DNA of 64,000 bases from an uncultured Bacteroidales bacterium (GCA_905234665.1 CAJOIV010000001.1:31150-95149); one strand, 5' to 3'; positions 43,967-53,895 are shown, counted from the first letter of the stretch. The notes: generated from the letters alone by a model not told the origin. A program made the numbers and translations.

Positions 43967-45247
43967 ATGGAGAAGAAAGAGATACGAATAGCGGTGATAG
44001 GATTGGGGTATGTGGGGCTTCCGCTGGCCCGACTTTTCTCGACGAAGTTTCCGACGATAGGGTATGATATGAACCGATCGCGGGTGGCGGCGCTGATGGC
44101 GGGCCACGACGCGACGCTTGAGGTGGCTGACGAGTTGTTGCAGGAGGCCATCGAGAAGCACGGTTTCCGCTGCACGGCGGAGCTGGAGGATATCCGAGAT
44201 TGCAATTTCTATGTGGTGGCGGTTCCGACGCCGGTGGACCGGAACAACACGCCGGACCTGACGCCGCTATACGGTGCCAGCGAGACTGTGGGGAGGGTGA
44301 TTGGCAAGGGAGACGTAGTGGTGTATGAGTCGACGGTGTATCCGGGGGTGACGGAGGACGAGTGCCTGCCGGTGGTGGAGCGCACGTCGGGTCTTCGCTA
44401 TAATGTGGATTTCTTCGCAGGTTATAGCCCCGAGCGCATCAATCCCGGCGACAAGGTGCATACGGTGGAGAAGATTCTGAAAATCACTTCCGGTTCTACC
44501 CCAGAGGTGGCCGACCTTATTGACAGCGTGTACAACGCCGTTCTCATCAACGGCACGCACAAGGCGCCGAGCATCAAGGTGGCGGAGGCTGCGAAGGTTA
44601 TCGAGAACAGCCAACGGGACATCAACATCGCATTTGTCAACGAATTGAGCAAGATATTCACCCTGATGGGCATTGACACGTACGACGTGCTGGAGGCCGC
44701 GGGGACGAAATGGAATTTCATCAAGATGAATCCCGGCCTGGTGGGCGGGCACTGCATCTCGGTGGACCCCTACTACCTAGCCCAATGTGCCCAGCGGATG
44801 GGGTACAACCCCGAGATTATTCTCGCGGGGCGCAGGATGAACGACGGCATGGGAGCCTACGTGGCGGACCAGACGATCAAGCTGATGCTGAAGAAGGGCA
44901 TCCAGGTGCTGGGGTCGAAGATTATCATCATGGGGTTCACGTTCAAGGAGAACTGCCCAGATGTGCGCAACACGAGGGTAATCGACATTTACCGTGCGCT
45001 GCAGGAGTACAATGCAGACATCACGGTGTTCGACCCGTGGGCATCGCCGGAGCGGGTGAAGGCAGAGTACGGCATCAGGATTGTCAACGAGTTGCCGAAG
45101 GATAAATACAGTGCGGCGATTGTGGCGGTGGCACACCGTCAGTTCCGCGAGATGGAGATTGATTTCGACGCGCTGCTGGAGAAGAACCATGTGATTTTCG
45201 ACGTGAAGGCCATTATGCCGAGGGAGTTGGTTGACGGAAGACTCTAA
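43967..45247 (+). CDS. UDP-N-acetylhexosamine 6-dehydrogenase (WbpA/WbpO/TviB type)
   Basis: The 426-residue NAD-dependent nucleotide-sugar dehydrogenase has VIGLGYVGLPLARLFSTKF, the YSPERINPGDKVHTVEKI block that marks the UDP-HexNAc group, and catalytic Cys in GGHCISVDPYYLAQ. The product would be UDP-GlcNAcA or UDP-GalNAcA. It leads a run of genes matching the UDP-diacetamido-mannuronate pathway (dehydrogenase, Gfo/Idh oxidoreductase, aminotransferase, epimerase). Codon use is G-rich (CTG, GTG, GGG), unlike the C-rich genes after 46.3 kb. Confidence 0.9.
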   Translation: MEKKEIRIAVIGLGYVGLPLARLFSTKFPTIGYDMNRSRVAALMAGHDATLEVADELLQEAIEKHGFRCTAELEDIRDCNFYVVAVPTPVDRNNTPDLTPLYGASETVGRVIGKGDVVVYESTVYPGVTEDECLPVVERTSGLRYNVDFFAGYSPERINPGDKVHTVEKILKITSGSTPEVADLIDSVYNAVLINGTHKAPSIKVAEAAKVIENSQRDINIAFVNELSKIFTLMGIDTYDVLEAAGTKWNFIKMNPGLVGGHCISVDPYYLAQCAQRMGYNPEIILAGRRMNDGMGAYVADQTIKLMLKKGIQVLGSKIIIMGFTFKENCPDVRNTRVIDIYRALQEYNADITVFDPWASPERVKAEYGIRIVNELPKDKYSAAIVAVAHRQFREMEIDFDALLEKNHVIFDVKAIMPRELVDGRL

Positions 45248-45284
45248 AGCACAGAACTATTAAACGACTAAACTACTAAACCGA

Positions 45285-46265
45285 ATGTCCAACTTTGCAT
45301 TGATAGGGGCGGCAGGGTATATCGCCCCGAGACATTTGAAAGCCATTGCTGACACGGGCAACAACCTTCTGGCCGCCTACGACAGGTTCGACAGCGTGGG
45401 CCGATTGGACAGTTTTTTCCCCGAGTGTTCTTTTTTCACGGAGCATGAGCAGTTCGACCGCTACTGTTCGAAGCAGCAGCGCACGGAGAACCCGCTGGAT
45501 TGGTTTTCGATATGCACGCCGAACTATACGCACGATGCCTTTATCCGCTACGGACTGCGGCTGGGGTGCAACGTAATTTGCGAGAAGCCGCTGGTGCTGA
45601 ACCCGCGCAATATCGACAATCTGGTGGATTTGGAGCGGGAGACGGGCCACGAGGCATACACGATTCTGCAGCTGCGCCTGCACGACTCTATCGTGGCGCT
45701 AAAGAAGAAGGTCGACGAGGGTCCGCAGGACAAGGTGTACGATGTGGACCTGACCTACATCACCTCGCGCGGCAAATGGTACTACACTTCTTGGAAGGGC
45801 GACGTGCACAAGAGCGGCGGGGTGGCCACGAATATCGGGGTCCACTTCTACGATATGCTGCAGTGGATTTTCGGACCGGTGCAGGAGAATATCGTGCATG
45901 TGATGAGCCACGACCGGGTGGCGGGATTCCTGCGCCTGAAGAAAGCCCGGGTGCGTTATTTCCTGAGCATCAACGCCGCCTGTCTGCCGCCGAATGCGGT
46001 GCAGGGCGAAAAGAAGACCTACCGCACAATCATGATTGACGGCGACGAGTTTGAGTTCAGCCAGGGGTTCACGGAACTGCACACGAAGAGTTACGAGGAG
46101 ATTCTGGCCGGCCGAGGCTTCCGCATCAGCGAGGCGCGGAACTGCATCGAGATTGTCGCCGACATCCGACACGCAACGCCCATCGGACTGAAAGGGGACT
46201 ACCACCCCCTGGCGAAACTGTCCCTGGCGCCGCACCCCTTTGGCTGGGACGACATGAAATACTGA
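45285..46265 (+). CDS. Gfo/Idh/MocA-type oxidoreductase (WbpB/WlbA-like)
   Basis: The 326-residue protein starts MSNFALIGAAGYIAPRHLKAI, an NAD-binding motif seen in WbpB/WlbA, and carries VICEKPLVLNPRNID, the EKP signature of the family. WbpB/WlbA oxidises the 3-position of UDP-GlcNAcA, the step between dehydrogenase and aminotransferase, which matches gene order here. The C-terminal half holds the beta-sheet domain (FGPVQENIVHVM; GDYHPLAKL). Confidence 0.88.
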   Translation: MSNFALIGAAGYIAPRHLKAIADTGNNLLAAYDRFDSVGRLDSFFPECSFFTEHEQFDRYCSKQQRTENPLDWFSICTPNYTHDAFIRYGLRLGCNVICEKPLVLNPRNIDNLVDLERETGHEAYTILQLRLHDSIVALKKKVDEGPQDKVYDVDLTYITSRGKWYYTSWKGDVHKSGGVATNIGVHFYDMLQWIFGPVQENIVHVMSHDRVAGFLRLKKARVRYFLSINAACLPPNAVQGEKKTYRTIMIDGDEFEFSQGFTELHTKSYEEILAGRGFRISEARNCIEIVADIRHATPIGLKGDYHPLAKLSLAPHPFGWDDMKY

Positions 46266-46268
46266 CCC

Positions 46269-47378
46269 ATGGCCACGCGCATCTGTCATATCACGAGTCT
46301 GCACCCCGCCAACGACATACGCATCTTCCACAAGGAGTGTGTTTCGCTGGCGAAGCAGTACGAGGTGTGGCTCATTGCCCCCAACATCGAGGACGACACA
46401 GTCCGTGGGGTTCACCGCATCGGTGTCCCCTTGCCCAAAAGCCGGCTGAAACGCCAGTTCCATCTCAAGCGAGTGCTGCAGAAGGCGCTCGAGGTGGATG
46501 CAGCCGTATACCACCTACACGACCCCGAGTTGCTATCCATGGGCCCCAAGCTCCGCAAGAGGGGGAAGAAGGTCATTTTCGACTCCCATGAGGACGTACC
46601 GATGCAGATACTCACAAAAGAGTACCTGCCCCGCTGGAGCCGGAAACCGTTGTCGCGCCTCTACGCACGCTACGAGCGCAGGCTCATGAAGCGCTATGAC
46701 GCCCTCGTGACCGTCACCCCCAGCATCCTGGAACGGCTCTCCGCCATCAACCGGCAGAGCGTCATGGTGACGAATTATCCAGACTACAGAGAGTTGCCGC
46801 CCCACACGCCCCACGAGGGCGAACCCCACTACATCTGCTTTGCCGGCGGGGTCGACGAGCGATACATGCACGAATACGTCATCCAAAGCCTTCAATACAC
46901 CTGCACCCGCTATCTGCTGGCGGGGCCCTGTTTCATCCCCTCTTATTTCAAGAATCTGCAAGACCTCCCCATGTGGAGTCGCGTGGACTACCAAGGCATC
47001 CTGCCTCCGGAAAAGGTAATGGAACTTTACGCACGCGCCGATGTGGGCATCGTGCTGCTGGACTACTCGCCCAACGTGGGCTACCGGAAAGGGACCCTCG
47101 GGGTGCTGAAGATGTTCGAGTACATGATGGCGGGCATTCCCGTGGTGGCTACGGACCTCGAGCTATGGAAAGAAATCATCGAAGGCTATGACTGCGGCAT
47201 CTGCGTCGACCCGCACGACCCGCACGCCATCGCCAACGCCATCAACACCCTGGTCAACAACCCCGACAAAGCGCGGCAGATGGGTGAGAACGGACGCCGT
47301 GCGGTGAAAGAAAAATACAACTGGGCCACCCAGGAGCAAACACTTCTCAGCCTGTACAAAACATTAATACCCGAATAA
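46269..47378 (+). CDS. glycosyltransferase, GT4-like
   Basis: The 369-residue protein has a GT-B fold. The N-terminal CHITSLHPANDIRIFHKEC and HLHDPELLSMG are typical of a GT4 subgroup, and the donor-binding C-terminal half includes YARADVGIVLLDYSPNVGYRKG, KMFEYMMAGIPVVAT and the EX7E-like end. It starts three bases after the WbpB-like stop. The sugar added is unknown; it probably builds the O-unit. Confidence 0.85.
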   Translation: MATRICHITSLHPANDIRIFHKECVSLAKQYEVWLIAPNIEDDTVRGVHRIGVPLPKSRLKRQFHLKRVLQKALEVDAAVYHLHDPELLSMGPKLRKRGKKVIFDSHEDVPMQILTKEYLPRWSRKPLSRLYARYERRLMKRYDALVTVTPSILERLSAINRQSVMVTNYPDYRELPPHTPHEGEPHYICFAGGVDERYMHEYVIQSLQYTCTRYLLAGPCFIPSYFKNLQDLPMWSRVDYQGILPPEKVMELYARADVGIVLLDYSPNVGYRKGTLGVLKMFEYMMAGIPVVATDLELWKEIIEGYDCGICVDPHDPHAIANAINTLVNNPDKARQMGENGRRAVKEKYNWATQEQTLLSLYKTLIPE

Positions 47379-47392
47379 ACAACACAAACGCC

Positions 47393-48589
47393 ATGGAGTT
47401 CAGAGACCTAAAGAAACAGTACCAAACACTGAAGCCCGACCTCGACCGGGCCATGCAAGACATCGCCGCCGCCGGCAACTACATCATGGGCGCCCCCGTG
47501 AAAGAACTGGAGCAGCAGCTGGCCGAATATGTCGGCACAAAGCACTGCCTCACATGCGCCAACGGCACCGACGCCCTGACGCTGGTCCTCAAAGCCCTCG
47601 GCATCGGTAAGGGCGACGCCGTCTTCGTCCCCGACTTCACCTTCTTCGCCAGCGCCGAAGTGGTGGCACTCGAAGGTGCGACGCCTGTCTTCGTCGACGT
47701 GGATCCCGAAACGTTCAATATCGACTGCGATAGCCTCCTCGAAGCCCTGCAGGCCGTGCGCGACAACATGACCCTCCGTCCCAAGGCCATCATCGCCGTC
47801 GACCTCTTCGGCCTCCCCGCCGACCATCTGCGCCTGCGCGCCATCGCCGACCGCGAAGAGCTCTTCATCATCGAGGACGGCGCACAAGGGTTCGGCGGCC
47901 AGTTGCGGGGCCCTTCGTCCGACGGCAAAGGCCTCCTCAACTCCAAACGGGCCTGCGGCTATGGCGACATCGGCACCACCTCCTTCTTCCCGGCCAAACC
48001 GCTGGGTTGCTACGGCGACGGCGGCGCCGTGTTCACCGACAACGACGACTGGGCCGCACTGATTGACTCCCTCCGCGTCCACGGCAAGGGAAGCTACAAA
48101 TACGACAACGTGCGCATCGGCATGAACTCCCGCCTCGACACCCTCCAGGCCGCTATCCTCAAAGTCAAGCTGGAAGCCTTCCGCACCCACGAACTCGCCG
48201 ACGTCAACCGCTGCGCCGAATACTACACCCAGCTCATCACCGGCATCACCCGATACAGCAAGAAAGAAATCAACGTCGCACCGCCCATAGTTCCCGAAGG
48301 TCGCTACAGCAGCTGGGCGCAATACACCGTCCGTCTCAGCGTTCCCTCGGGCAACGGCACCTTCAACCGCGAAGCCCTCCAGGCCAAACTCAAAGCCAAA
48401 GGCATCCCCACCATGGTATACTACCCCATCCCCATGAGTCGCCAAACAGCATTCAAGGAGCTCCACCGCTACGTCGAAACCCCGAACGCACAACTCCTCT
48501 CCCAGAGCGTCCTCTCCCTCCCGATGCACCCCTACCTCTCCCGCGAAGAAATGCGTTCCATCGTGGAATCCCTCGTGTCGAGCCTATGA
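47393..48589 (+). CDS. DegT/DnrJ/EryC1-family sugar aminotransferase (WbpE/WlbC-like)
   Basis: The 398-residue PLP enzyme starts MEFRDLKKQYQTLKPDLDRAM. The substrate/PLP segments are CANGTDALTLVLKALGIG and EDGAQGFGGQ, and the Schiff-base Lys lies in TTSFFPAKPLGCYGDGGAVF. WbpE-type members aminate the 3-keto group produced by WbpB. Its stop overlaps the next gene's ATG (ATGA), showing translational coupling. Confidence 0.9.
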   Translation: MEFRDLKKQYQTLKPDLDRAMQDIAAAGNYIMGAPVKELEQQLAEYVGTKHCLTCANGTDALTLVLKALGIGKGDAVFVPDFTFFASAEVVALEGATPVFVDVDPETFNIDCDSLLEALQAVRDNMTLRPKAIIAVDLFGLPADHLRLRAIADREELFIIEDGAQGFGGQLRGPSSDGKGLLNSKRACGYGDIGTTSFFPAKPLGCYGDGGAVFTDNDDWAALIDSLRVHGKGSYKYDNVRIGMNSRLDTLQAAILKVKLEAFRTHELADVNRCAEYYTQLITGITRYSKKEINVAPPIVPEGRYSSWAQYTVRLSVPSGNGTFNREALQAKLKAKGIPTMVYYPIPMSRQTAFKELHRYVETPNAQLLSQSVLSLPMHPYLSREEMRSIVESLVSSL

Positions 48590-49806
48590 ACATCTTGATG
48601 ATTAGTCACTATGCCGGGGCGCCCCAATACGGCATGGAATTCCGCTCCTACTACATGGCTCGCGAGTGGGTCCGCATGGGCCACCGCGTAACCATCGTCG
48701 GAGCCTCCTTCTCGCACCTCCGCAAAACGCAACCCGCCCCCGGCCGCGAAACTCTCGATGGAATCCAATACCTCTGGCTCCCCACCGCCCAATACCAAGG
48801 CAACGGACTGAAACGGGTACAGACCATGTTCCAGTTCGTGGCGCAAGTCTACCGCCACCGCAAAGAACTGATCTCTTTCAACCCTGATATCGTCATCGCC
48901 TCTTCCGTCTACACCTTCGACATCTACCCCTGCCGCTACATCGCACGCCGCACCGGCGCACGCCTCGTCTACGAAGTCCACGACCTCTGGCCACTCTCCG
49001 TCATCGTCATCGGCGGCTACAAGCCGTGGCATCCCTTCATCTTCATGCTCCAGCACTGCGAAAACTACGCCTACCGCCATTGCGACATGGTCGTGTCCAT
49101 GCTCGACAAAGCCCTCCCACACATGCAGCGCCACGGCCTCACTCCCGACCGTTTCTGCTGCATCCCCAACGGATACGTGCAAGAAGAATGGGAACACCTC
49201 GACCACATCCAACTGCCCGAAGAGCACACCCGACTCCTCAACCAACTGCACGACGAAGGCAAAACCATCGTGGGATTTGCCGGAGGGCACACCCAGTCCA
49301 CCGCCATGCACATCCTGGTCGAGGCCGCACGCCAACTGCAGGAAGACCCCACCCTCGCCTTCGTCCTCGTGGGCGACGGGCCACAGAAAACCGCACTCAT
49401 CGAGACAGCCCAACACTACCAACTCCGCAACATCCACTTCCTGCCCCCCATTCCCAAGCAAAGCATCCCTCTGCTGCTGCAAAACTTCGACATCTGCTAC
49501 GCCGGCGGCGTCCACAGCACCCTCCACCAGTACGGCACCTCCTTCAACAAAATCACCGACTACATGCTCTCTGGCAAACCCATCGTCAACTCCGTCGACG
49601 AACCCAATAGCCTTATCGAACGCGTGGGTTGTGGCATACAAGTCGAAGCCGAGAACGTGCAACAAGTCTGCCACGCCCTGCACACCCTCGCCCTGATGCC
49701 CCCCTCCGACCGCGCCGCCATGGGAGAGAAAGGCCGCCTCTACGCCACCCAGCACCTCAACTACCGCACCCTGTCGGAACAATTCATCCACTATGTCACA
49801 AAATAG
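48586..49806 (+). CDS. glycosyltransferase, GT4 (WbuB-like)
   Basis: The 406-residue GT-B enzyme begins MNILMISHYAGAPQYGMEFRSYYMAREW, close to WbuB-type fucosamine/HexNAc transferases. The C-terminal half has KTIVGFAGGHTQSTAMHILVEAA, FVLVGDGPQK and KITDYMLSGKPIVNSVDEPN. It is coupled to the aminotransferase gene by 4 bases and overlaps the epimerase gene by 14 bases. Confidence 0.88.
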   Translation: MNILMISHYAGAPQYGMEFRSYYMAREWVRMGHRVTIVGASFSHLRKTQPAPGRETLDGIQYLWLPTAQYQGNGLKRVQTMFQFVAQVYRHRKELISFNPDIVIASSVYTFDIYPCRYIARRTGARLVYEVHDLWPLSVIVIGGYKPWHPFIFMLQHCENYAYRHCDMVVSMLDKALPHMQRHGLTPDRFCCIPNGYVQEEWEHLDHIQLPEEHTRLLNQLHDEGKTIVGFAGGHTQSTAMHILVEAARQLQEDPTLAFVLVGDGPQKTALIETAQHYQLRNIHFLPPIPKQSIPLLLQNFDICYAGGVHSTLHQYGTSFNKITDYMLSGKPIVNSVDEPNSLIERVGCGIQVEAENVQQVCHALHTLALMPPSDRAAMGEKGRLYATQHLNYRTLSEQFIHYVTK

Positions 49807-50965
49807 CAGCCACCTCCGCATCCGCAAAGCCCCGCTGCATCTTCTCACCGTGATTGGGGCTCGCCCCCAGATTATCAAGGCCGCGGCCGTCAGCCGCGCC
49901 ATCGCCAACGGATTCTCCGATACCATCACAGAACATATCCTCCACACCGGCCAGCATTACGACAGCAATATGTCGCAGGTCTTCTTCGATGAACTGGGGA
50001 TCCCCCGAGCCGAGTACAACCTCGGGGTCGGTTCCGGCACCCACGGGGCCCAGACCGCCAAGATGATTGCCGGCATTGAAGAGGTGCTGCTCCAACAACC
50101 TTTCGACGGCATCATCCTGTACGGCGACACCAACAGCACCCTTGCCGGCGCCGTGGCTGCCGCCAAACTGCATATCCCCATCTTCCACATTGAGGCTGGG
50201 CTGCGTTCCTTCAACATGGATATGCCCGAAGAAATCAACCGCATCGTGTGCGACCAACTCTCCACCCTCCTCTTCGCCCCCACACAGACCGCCGTCGACA
50301 ACCTGCAGCGAATCGCCACCGAAGGCCGCATCGGAGGACAGCGGCAGCAAATCATCCTCAGCGGCGACGTGATGTACGATAACAGCCTCCACTTCGCCCG
50401 TATCGCCGCCGAGCGGTGCGACATCAAGCAACGGCTGGCGCTTCCGCGCGAAGGGTACATCCTCGCCACCATCCACCGCGACCACAACACCGACCAGCCC
50501 GAGCGGCTGGAAAGCATCCTGCGGGCGCTATGCCATATCGCCCACACCGAGAACATCCCAGTTGTCCTGCCCCTGCACCCGCGCACCCGCGGCAAACTCA
50601 CCCCGCTCCACCAATCCCTGCTGGAGGTCGAGCCGCTGGTGAGAATCCTACCGCCGCTCCCCTTCCTTGAGATGACCCTCTTGGAGCAGAACGCCCTGTT
50701 GGTGATGACCGATAGCGGAGGCGTGCAGAAAGAAGCCTTCTTCTTCGAACGGCCCTGCGTCATCCTGCGGCCTGAGACCGAGTGGGTCGAGATAGTCCAA
50801 CACCATGCCGGCCTCATTGCCGACGCCGACTACAAGCGGATTCTCGATGCCTACGGCCAACTGGCTCACCGCCCGGTCCACTTCCCGCCACTTTTTGGCG
50901 ACGGCCATGCCGCCGAGAATATCTTGAACCATATCGTTGAGTTTCTAACGGGACTCTCCCGTTAA
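49793..50965 (+). CDS. non-hydrolysing UDP-N-acetylglucosamine 2-epimerase family (WbpI/WlbD/WecB-like)
   Basis: The 390-residue protein has LLTVIGARPQIIKAAAVSRAI, ILYGDTNSTLAGAVAA, FHIEAGLRSFNMDMPEE and MTDSGGVQKEAFFFERPCV, the classical epimerase blocks. With the WbpA/B/E-like genes upstream, WbpI-type activity (UDP-GlcNAc3NAcA to UDP-ManNAc3NAcA) is the best guess; plain WecB activity cannot be excluded. The start overlapping the upstream gene keeps the whole conserved N-terminus. Confidence 0.9.
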   Translation: MSQNSSHLRIRKAPLHLLTVIGARPQIIKAAAVSRAIANGFSDTITEHILHTGQHYDSNMSQVFFDELGIPRAEYNLGVGSGTHGAQTAKMIAGIEEVLLQQPFDGIILYGDTNSTLAGAVAAAKLHIPIFHIEAGLRSFNMDMPEEINRIVCDQLSTLLFAPTQTAVDNLQRIATEGRIGGQRQQIILSGDVMYDNSLHFARIAAERCDIKQRLALPREGYILATIHRDHNTDQPERLESILRALCHIAHTENIPVVLPLHPRTRGKLTPLHQSLLEVEPLVRILPPLPFLEMTLLEQNALLVMTDSGGVQKEAFFFERPCVILRPETEWVEIVQHHAGLIADADYKRILDAYGQLAHRPVHFPPLFGDGHAAENILNHIVEFLTGLSR

Positions 50966-50988
50966 ACCTGCCCCATCCAAGCCAGCCC

Positions 50989-53895
50989 ATGAGCCTGCCT
51001 ATCATCCACACCGACCCGCTCCACCGCATAGCCTACGCCACCGACGCCTCGGCCTACCGCGAAATACCGCTGGGCGTGGCCTACCCCGAATCCGAAGCCG
51101 ACATTGTCGACCTCCTCGCCGAAGCCCGTCGGCGCCACACCCACCTCATCCCGCGTGCCGGCGGCACCAGCATTGCCGGTCAGGTGGTCGGCAACGGCAT
51201 CGTGGTGGACATCAGCCGACACTTCAACCACATCCACAAAATCAATACCGAGGAACGCTGGGCATGGGTCGAACCCGGGGTGGTGCGCGACGAACTCAAT
51301 ATCATCCTCAAACCCATGGGGCTTTTCTTCAGCCCCGAAACCTCAACCAGCAACCGCTGCTGCATCGGCGGCATGGTGGGCAACAACTCCTGCGGGACGC
51401 ACTCCCTCGTCTATGGGAGCACCCGACACCATGTCCTCGCTCTGCAAGGGGTGCTGAGCGACGGCAGCCATTTCGACACCGACGTGCCGCCAGAAAACCC
51501 GAATGGGGACAGCCTGCTGAACAAGATATACGCCCAACTGCAAGGATGGGCCGACGACCCACACATCCGCCAGCTGATTGCCAACAACTTCCCCGACCCG
51601 TCGCTGCGCCGCCGCAGTTGCGGTTACGCCATCGACGAGGCCGTTCAGGTTCTCAAGCAATCCGGCAGTCAGGCCCTGTGCAACCTTATCTGCGGAAGCG
51701 AGGGAACCCTCTGTTTCGTCACCGCCGTCAAGGTGTCGCTCGATCCGCTCCCACCGAAACAGAAAATGGTGCTCTGCGCCCACTGCCACTCCCTGCCCGA
51801 CAGCTACCAGGCCAACCTCGTCGCCCTGCGGCACAACCCGGTTGCGGTAGAGTTGATGGACGGCAAGATATTGGAACTCTGCCGTAACAACCGCACCCAA
51901 GACCGCAACCGCTTCTTCATCCAAGGTGAACCCGCCGCCCTGCTTATCGCCGAATTCAATGGCGACACAACGTCCGGACAGTCCTCACCCATGGAGCAGC
52001 AGGCCGATGCCCTGGAGCATGAGTTGCTGGAAAGCGGCCTCGCCTACCACTGCAGCCGTGTCTACAACGACGACATTGACCGTGTATGGGCGCTGCGCAA
52101 AGCCGGCCTCGGCGTGCTCACCGGGGTCAAAGGCGACCGAAAACCCATCGGAGTCATCGAAGACACCGCCGTGGCACCCGAGCAACTGCCCGCCTACCTG
52201 GAAGAATTCCAGCAGATGATGGAGCGGCTGGAAATGAGTTGCGTATATTACGGCCATATCGGCACCGGCGAGCTGCATCTGCGCCCTGTCCTTGACATCA
52301 AGCAGCCGCACGACCGCGGCCTCTTCCGCCAAGTGGCGGAGGAGACGGCACGTCTGGTCCGGAAATACCGCGGAAGCCTCAGCGGCGAACATGGCGACGG
52401 ACGGCTGCGAGGCGAATTCATACCGATGGTATACGGCGAAGAGGTCTACCAACTGATGCGCCAAGTGAAGCAATGCTGGGACCCTGACGGAGTGCTCAAC
52501 ATGCACAAAATCGTCGATGCCCCGCCCATGGACACCTCCCTGCGCTATGAAGTCCACCAGCAGTACCTCTGCCCCGACGGCGACCTCATGTGCCGCATCG
52601 AGCAGTGCAACGGCGCCGGCGACTGCCGCAAAAGCAACACCATCGGCGGCACCATGTGCCCCACCTTCAAGGTGTCGCACGACGAACTGCTCTCCACCCG
52701 TGCCCGGGCCAATATCCTGCGCGAAGTGCTCACCCGTGGAATCCCCACCTCCGACAACGGACAGTCCCGCCGCCGTGGCAAAGGTCCCGTCGCCGACCCC
52801 GAATTAATCGAGGAAGTGCTGTACAGCTGCCTGGCCTGCAAAGGCTGCCGGGGTGAATGCCCGTCGAATGTCGACATGACCCGCATCCGCTCGCAAGTCC
52901 TGCAGATGCTCTACGACCAACAGGGCACCCCCTTCCGCAGCTGGATGGTGGCCCGCATGGCCGCCATCGAACGTCTGGGGCACCTCGTCTATCCCCTCTA
53001 CAACCTTTTCGCCCGAATGCCCTGGAGCGCGGCACTCATCAAGAAAACCGTCTCCTTCGCCCCCGAGCGCAGCATCCCCACCCTCTCGCCACGCACCATG
53101 CGGCAACAGGTCCAACATATCAAACAGAATGATTCCGGCAAACTTGTATACCTTTTCGCCGATGAATTCACCGACCTGCAGGAGGCCCATCTGGGGCTCA
53201 CCTTTGCCCTTCTACTTACCCGTCTGGGATACCGTGTCGTCATTCCCAATCATGCCGAGAGCGGCCGCGCCGCCATCTCGAAAGGATGCCTGCATCTGGC
53301 CGCCCGCTATGCCGAGCGCAACGTGCGAAAGCTCAAAGATCTCGTCACCGAAAACACGCCACTCGTAGGTATCGAGCCCAGTTGCATCCTCTCCTTCCGC
53401 GACGAATATCCCGACCTCGTGCCCGCCGACCTGCGTGGCGATGCCGAGCGGCTGGGGAAGCACTGCCTGCTCTTCGACGAATTCATCATGCGCGAAGTGG
53501 ACAAAGGCAATATCACCCCGCAGCAGTTCAAATCCGAGCATCTGGAGGTATGGCTCCACGGCCACTGCCACCAGAAGTCCCTCGTAGGCATTGAGAAAAC
53601 CGCCGCCATGCTCCGCCTCCTTCCCGGATGCAGCCTGCATGTCATCCCCTCCTCCTGCTGCGGCATGGCCGGCTCGTTCGGCTACGAGAAGGAGCACTAC
53701 GCCACCTCGCTGGCCATCGGCGAAATGCTACTCTTCCCCACCCTCCGCAAGGCCCTCGACTCCGTGCCGCACGAAATTCCCACCTATGTGGCCGCCCCCG
53801 GGACCTCCTGCCGCCAGCAGATTCTCGACGGCACCGGCATCCACGCCCTGCACCCCATCGAAATCATGTACCAATACCTATCCGACGACCGATGA
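50989..53895 (+). CDS. FAD-linked oxidase / Fe-S oxidoreductase (YdiJ/D-lactate dehydrogenase-like)
   Basis: The 968-residue protein has an FAD-binding PCMH domain (LIPRAGGTSIAGQVVG, GGMVGNNSCGTHSLVYGS) and an FAD-oxidase C-terminal domain with GHIGTGELHLRP and SGEHGDGRLRGEF. Ferredoxin-like segments follow (CNGAGDCRKSN; CLACKGCRGECPSNVDM). A cysteine-rich half has CCG motifs (HGHCHQKSLVG; SSCCGMAGSFGYE). YdiJ-like members oxidise D-2-hydroxy acids and pass electrons to the quinone pool. Its location inside the polysaccharide operon, ATGA-coupled to the ligase gene, is unexpected. Confidence 0.88.
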   Translation: MSLPIIHTDPLHRIAYATDASAYREIPLGVAYPESEADIVDLLAEARRRHTHLIPRAGGTSIAGQVVGNGIVVDISRHFNHIHKINTEERWAWVEPGVVRDELNIILKPMGLFFSPETSTSNRCCIGGMVGNNSCGTHSLVYGSTRHHVLALQGVLSDGSHFDTDVPPENPNGDSLLNKIYAQLQGWADDPHIRQLIANNFPDPSLRRRSCGYAIDEAVQVLKQSGSQALCNLICGSEGTLCFVTAVKVSLDPLPPKQKMVLCAHCHSLPDSYQANLVALRHNPVAVELMDGKILELCRNNRTQDRNRFFIQGEPAALLIAEFNGDTTSGQSSPMEQQADALEHELLESGLAYHCSRVYNDDIDRVWALRKAGLGVLTGVKGDRKPIGVIEDTAVAPEQLPAYLEEFQQMMERLEMSCVYYGHIGTGELHLRPVLDIKQPHDRGLFRQVAEETARLVRKYRGSLSGEHGDGRLRGEFIPMVYGEEVYQLMRQVKQCWDPDGVLNMHKIVDAPPMDTSLRYEVHQQYLCPDGDLMCRIEQCNGAGDCRKSNTIGGTMCPTFKVSHDELLSTRARANILREVLTRGIPTSDNGQSRRRGKGPVADPELIEEVLYSCLACKGCRGECPSNVDMTRIRSQVLQMLYDQQGTPFRSWMVARMAAIERLGHLVYPLYNLFARMPWSAALIKKTVSFAPERSIPTLSPRTMRQQVQHIKQNDSGKLVYLFADEFTDLQEAHLGLTFALLLTRLGYRVVIPNHAESGRAAISKGCLHLAARYAERNVRKLKDLVTENTPLVGIEPSCILSFRDEYPDLVPADLRGDAERLGKHCLLFDEFIMREVDKGNITPQQFKSEHLEVWLHGHCHQKSLVGIEKTAAMLRLLPGCSLHVIPSSCCGMAGSFGYEKEHYATSLAIGEMLLFPTLRKALDSVPHEIPTYVAAPGTSCRQQILDGTGIHALHPIEIMYQYLSDDR

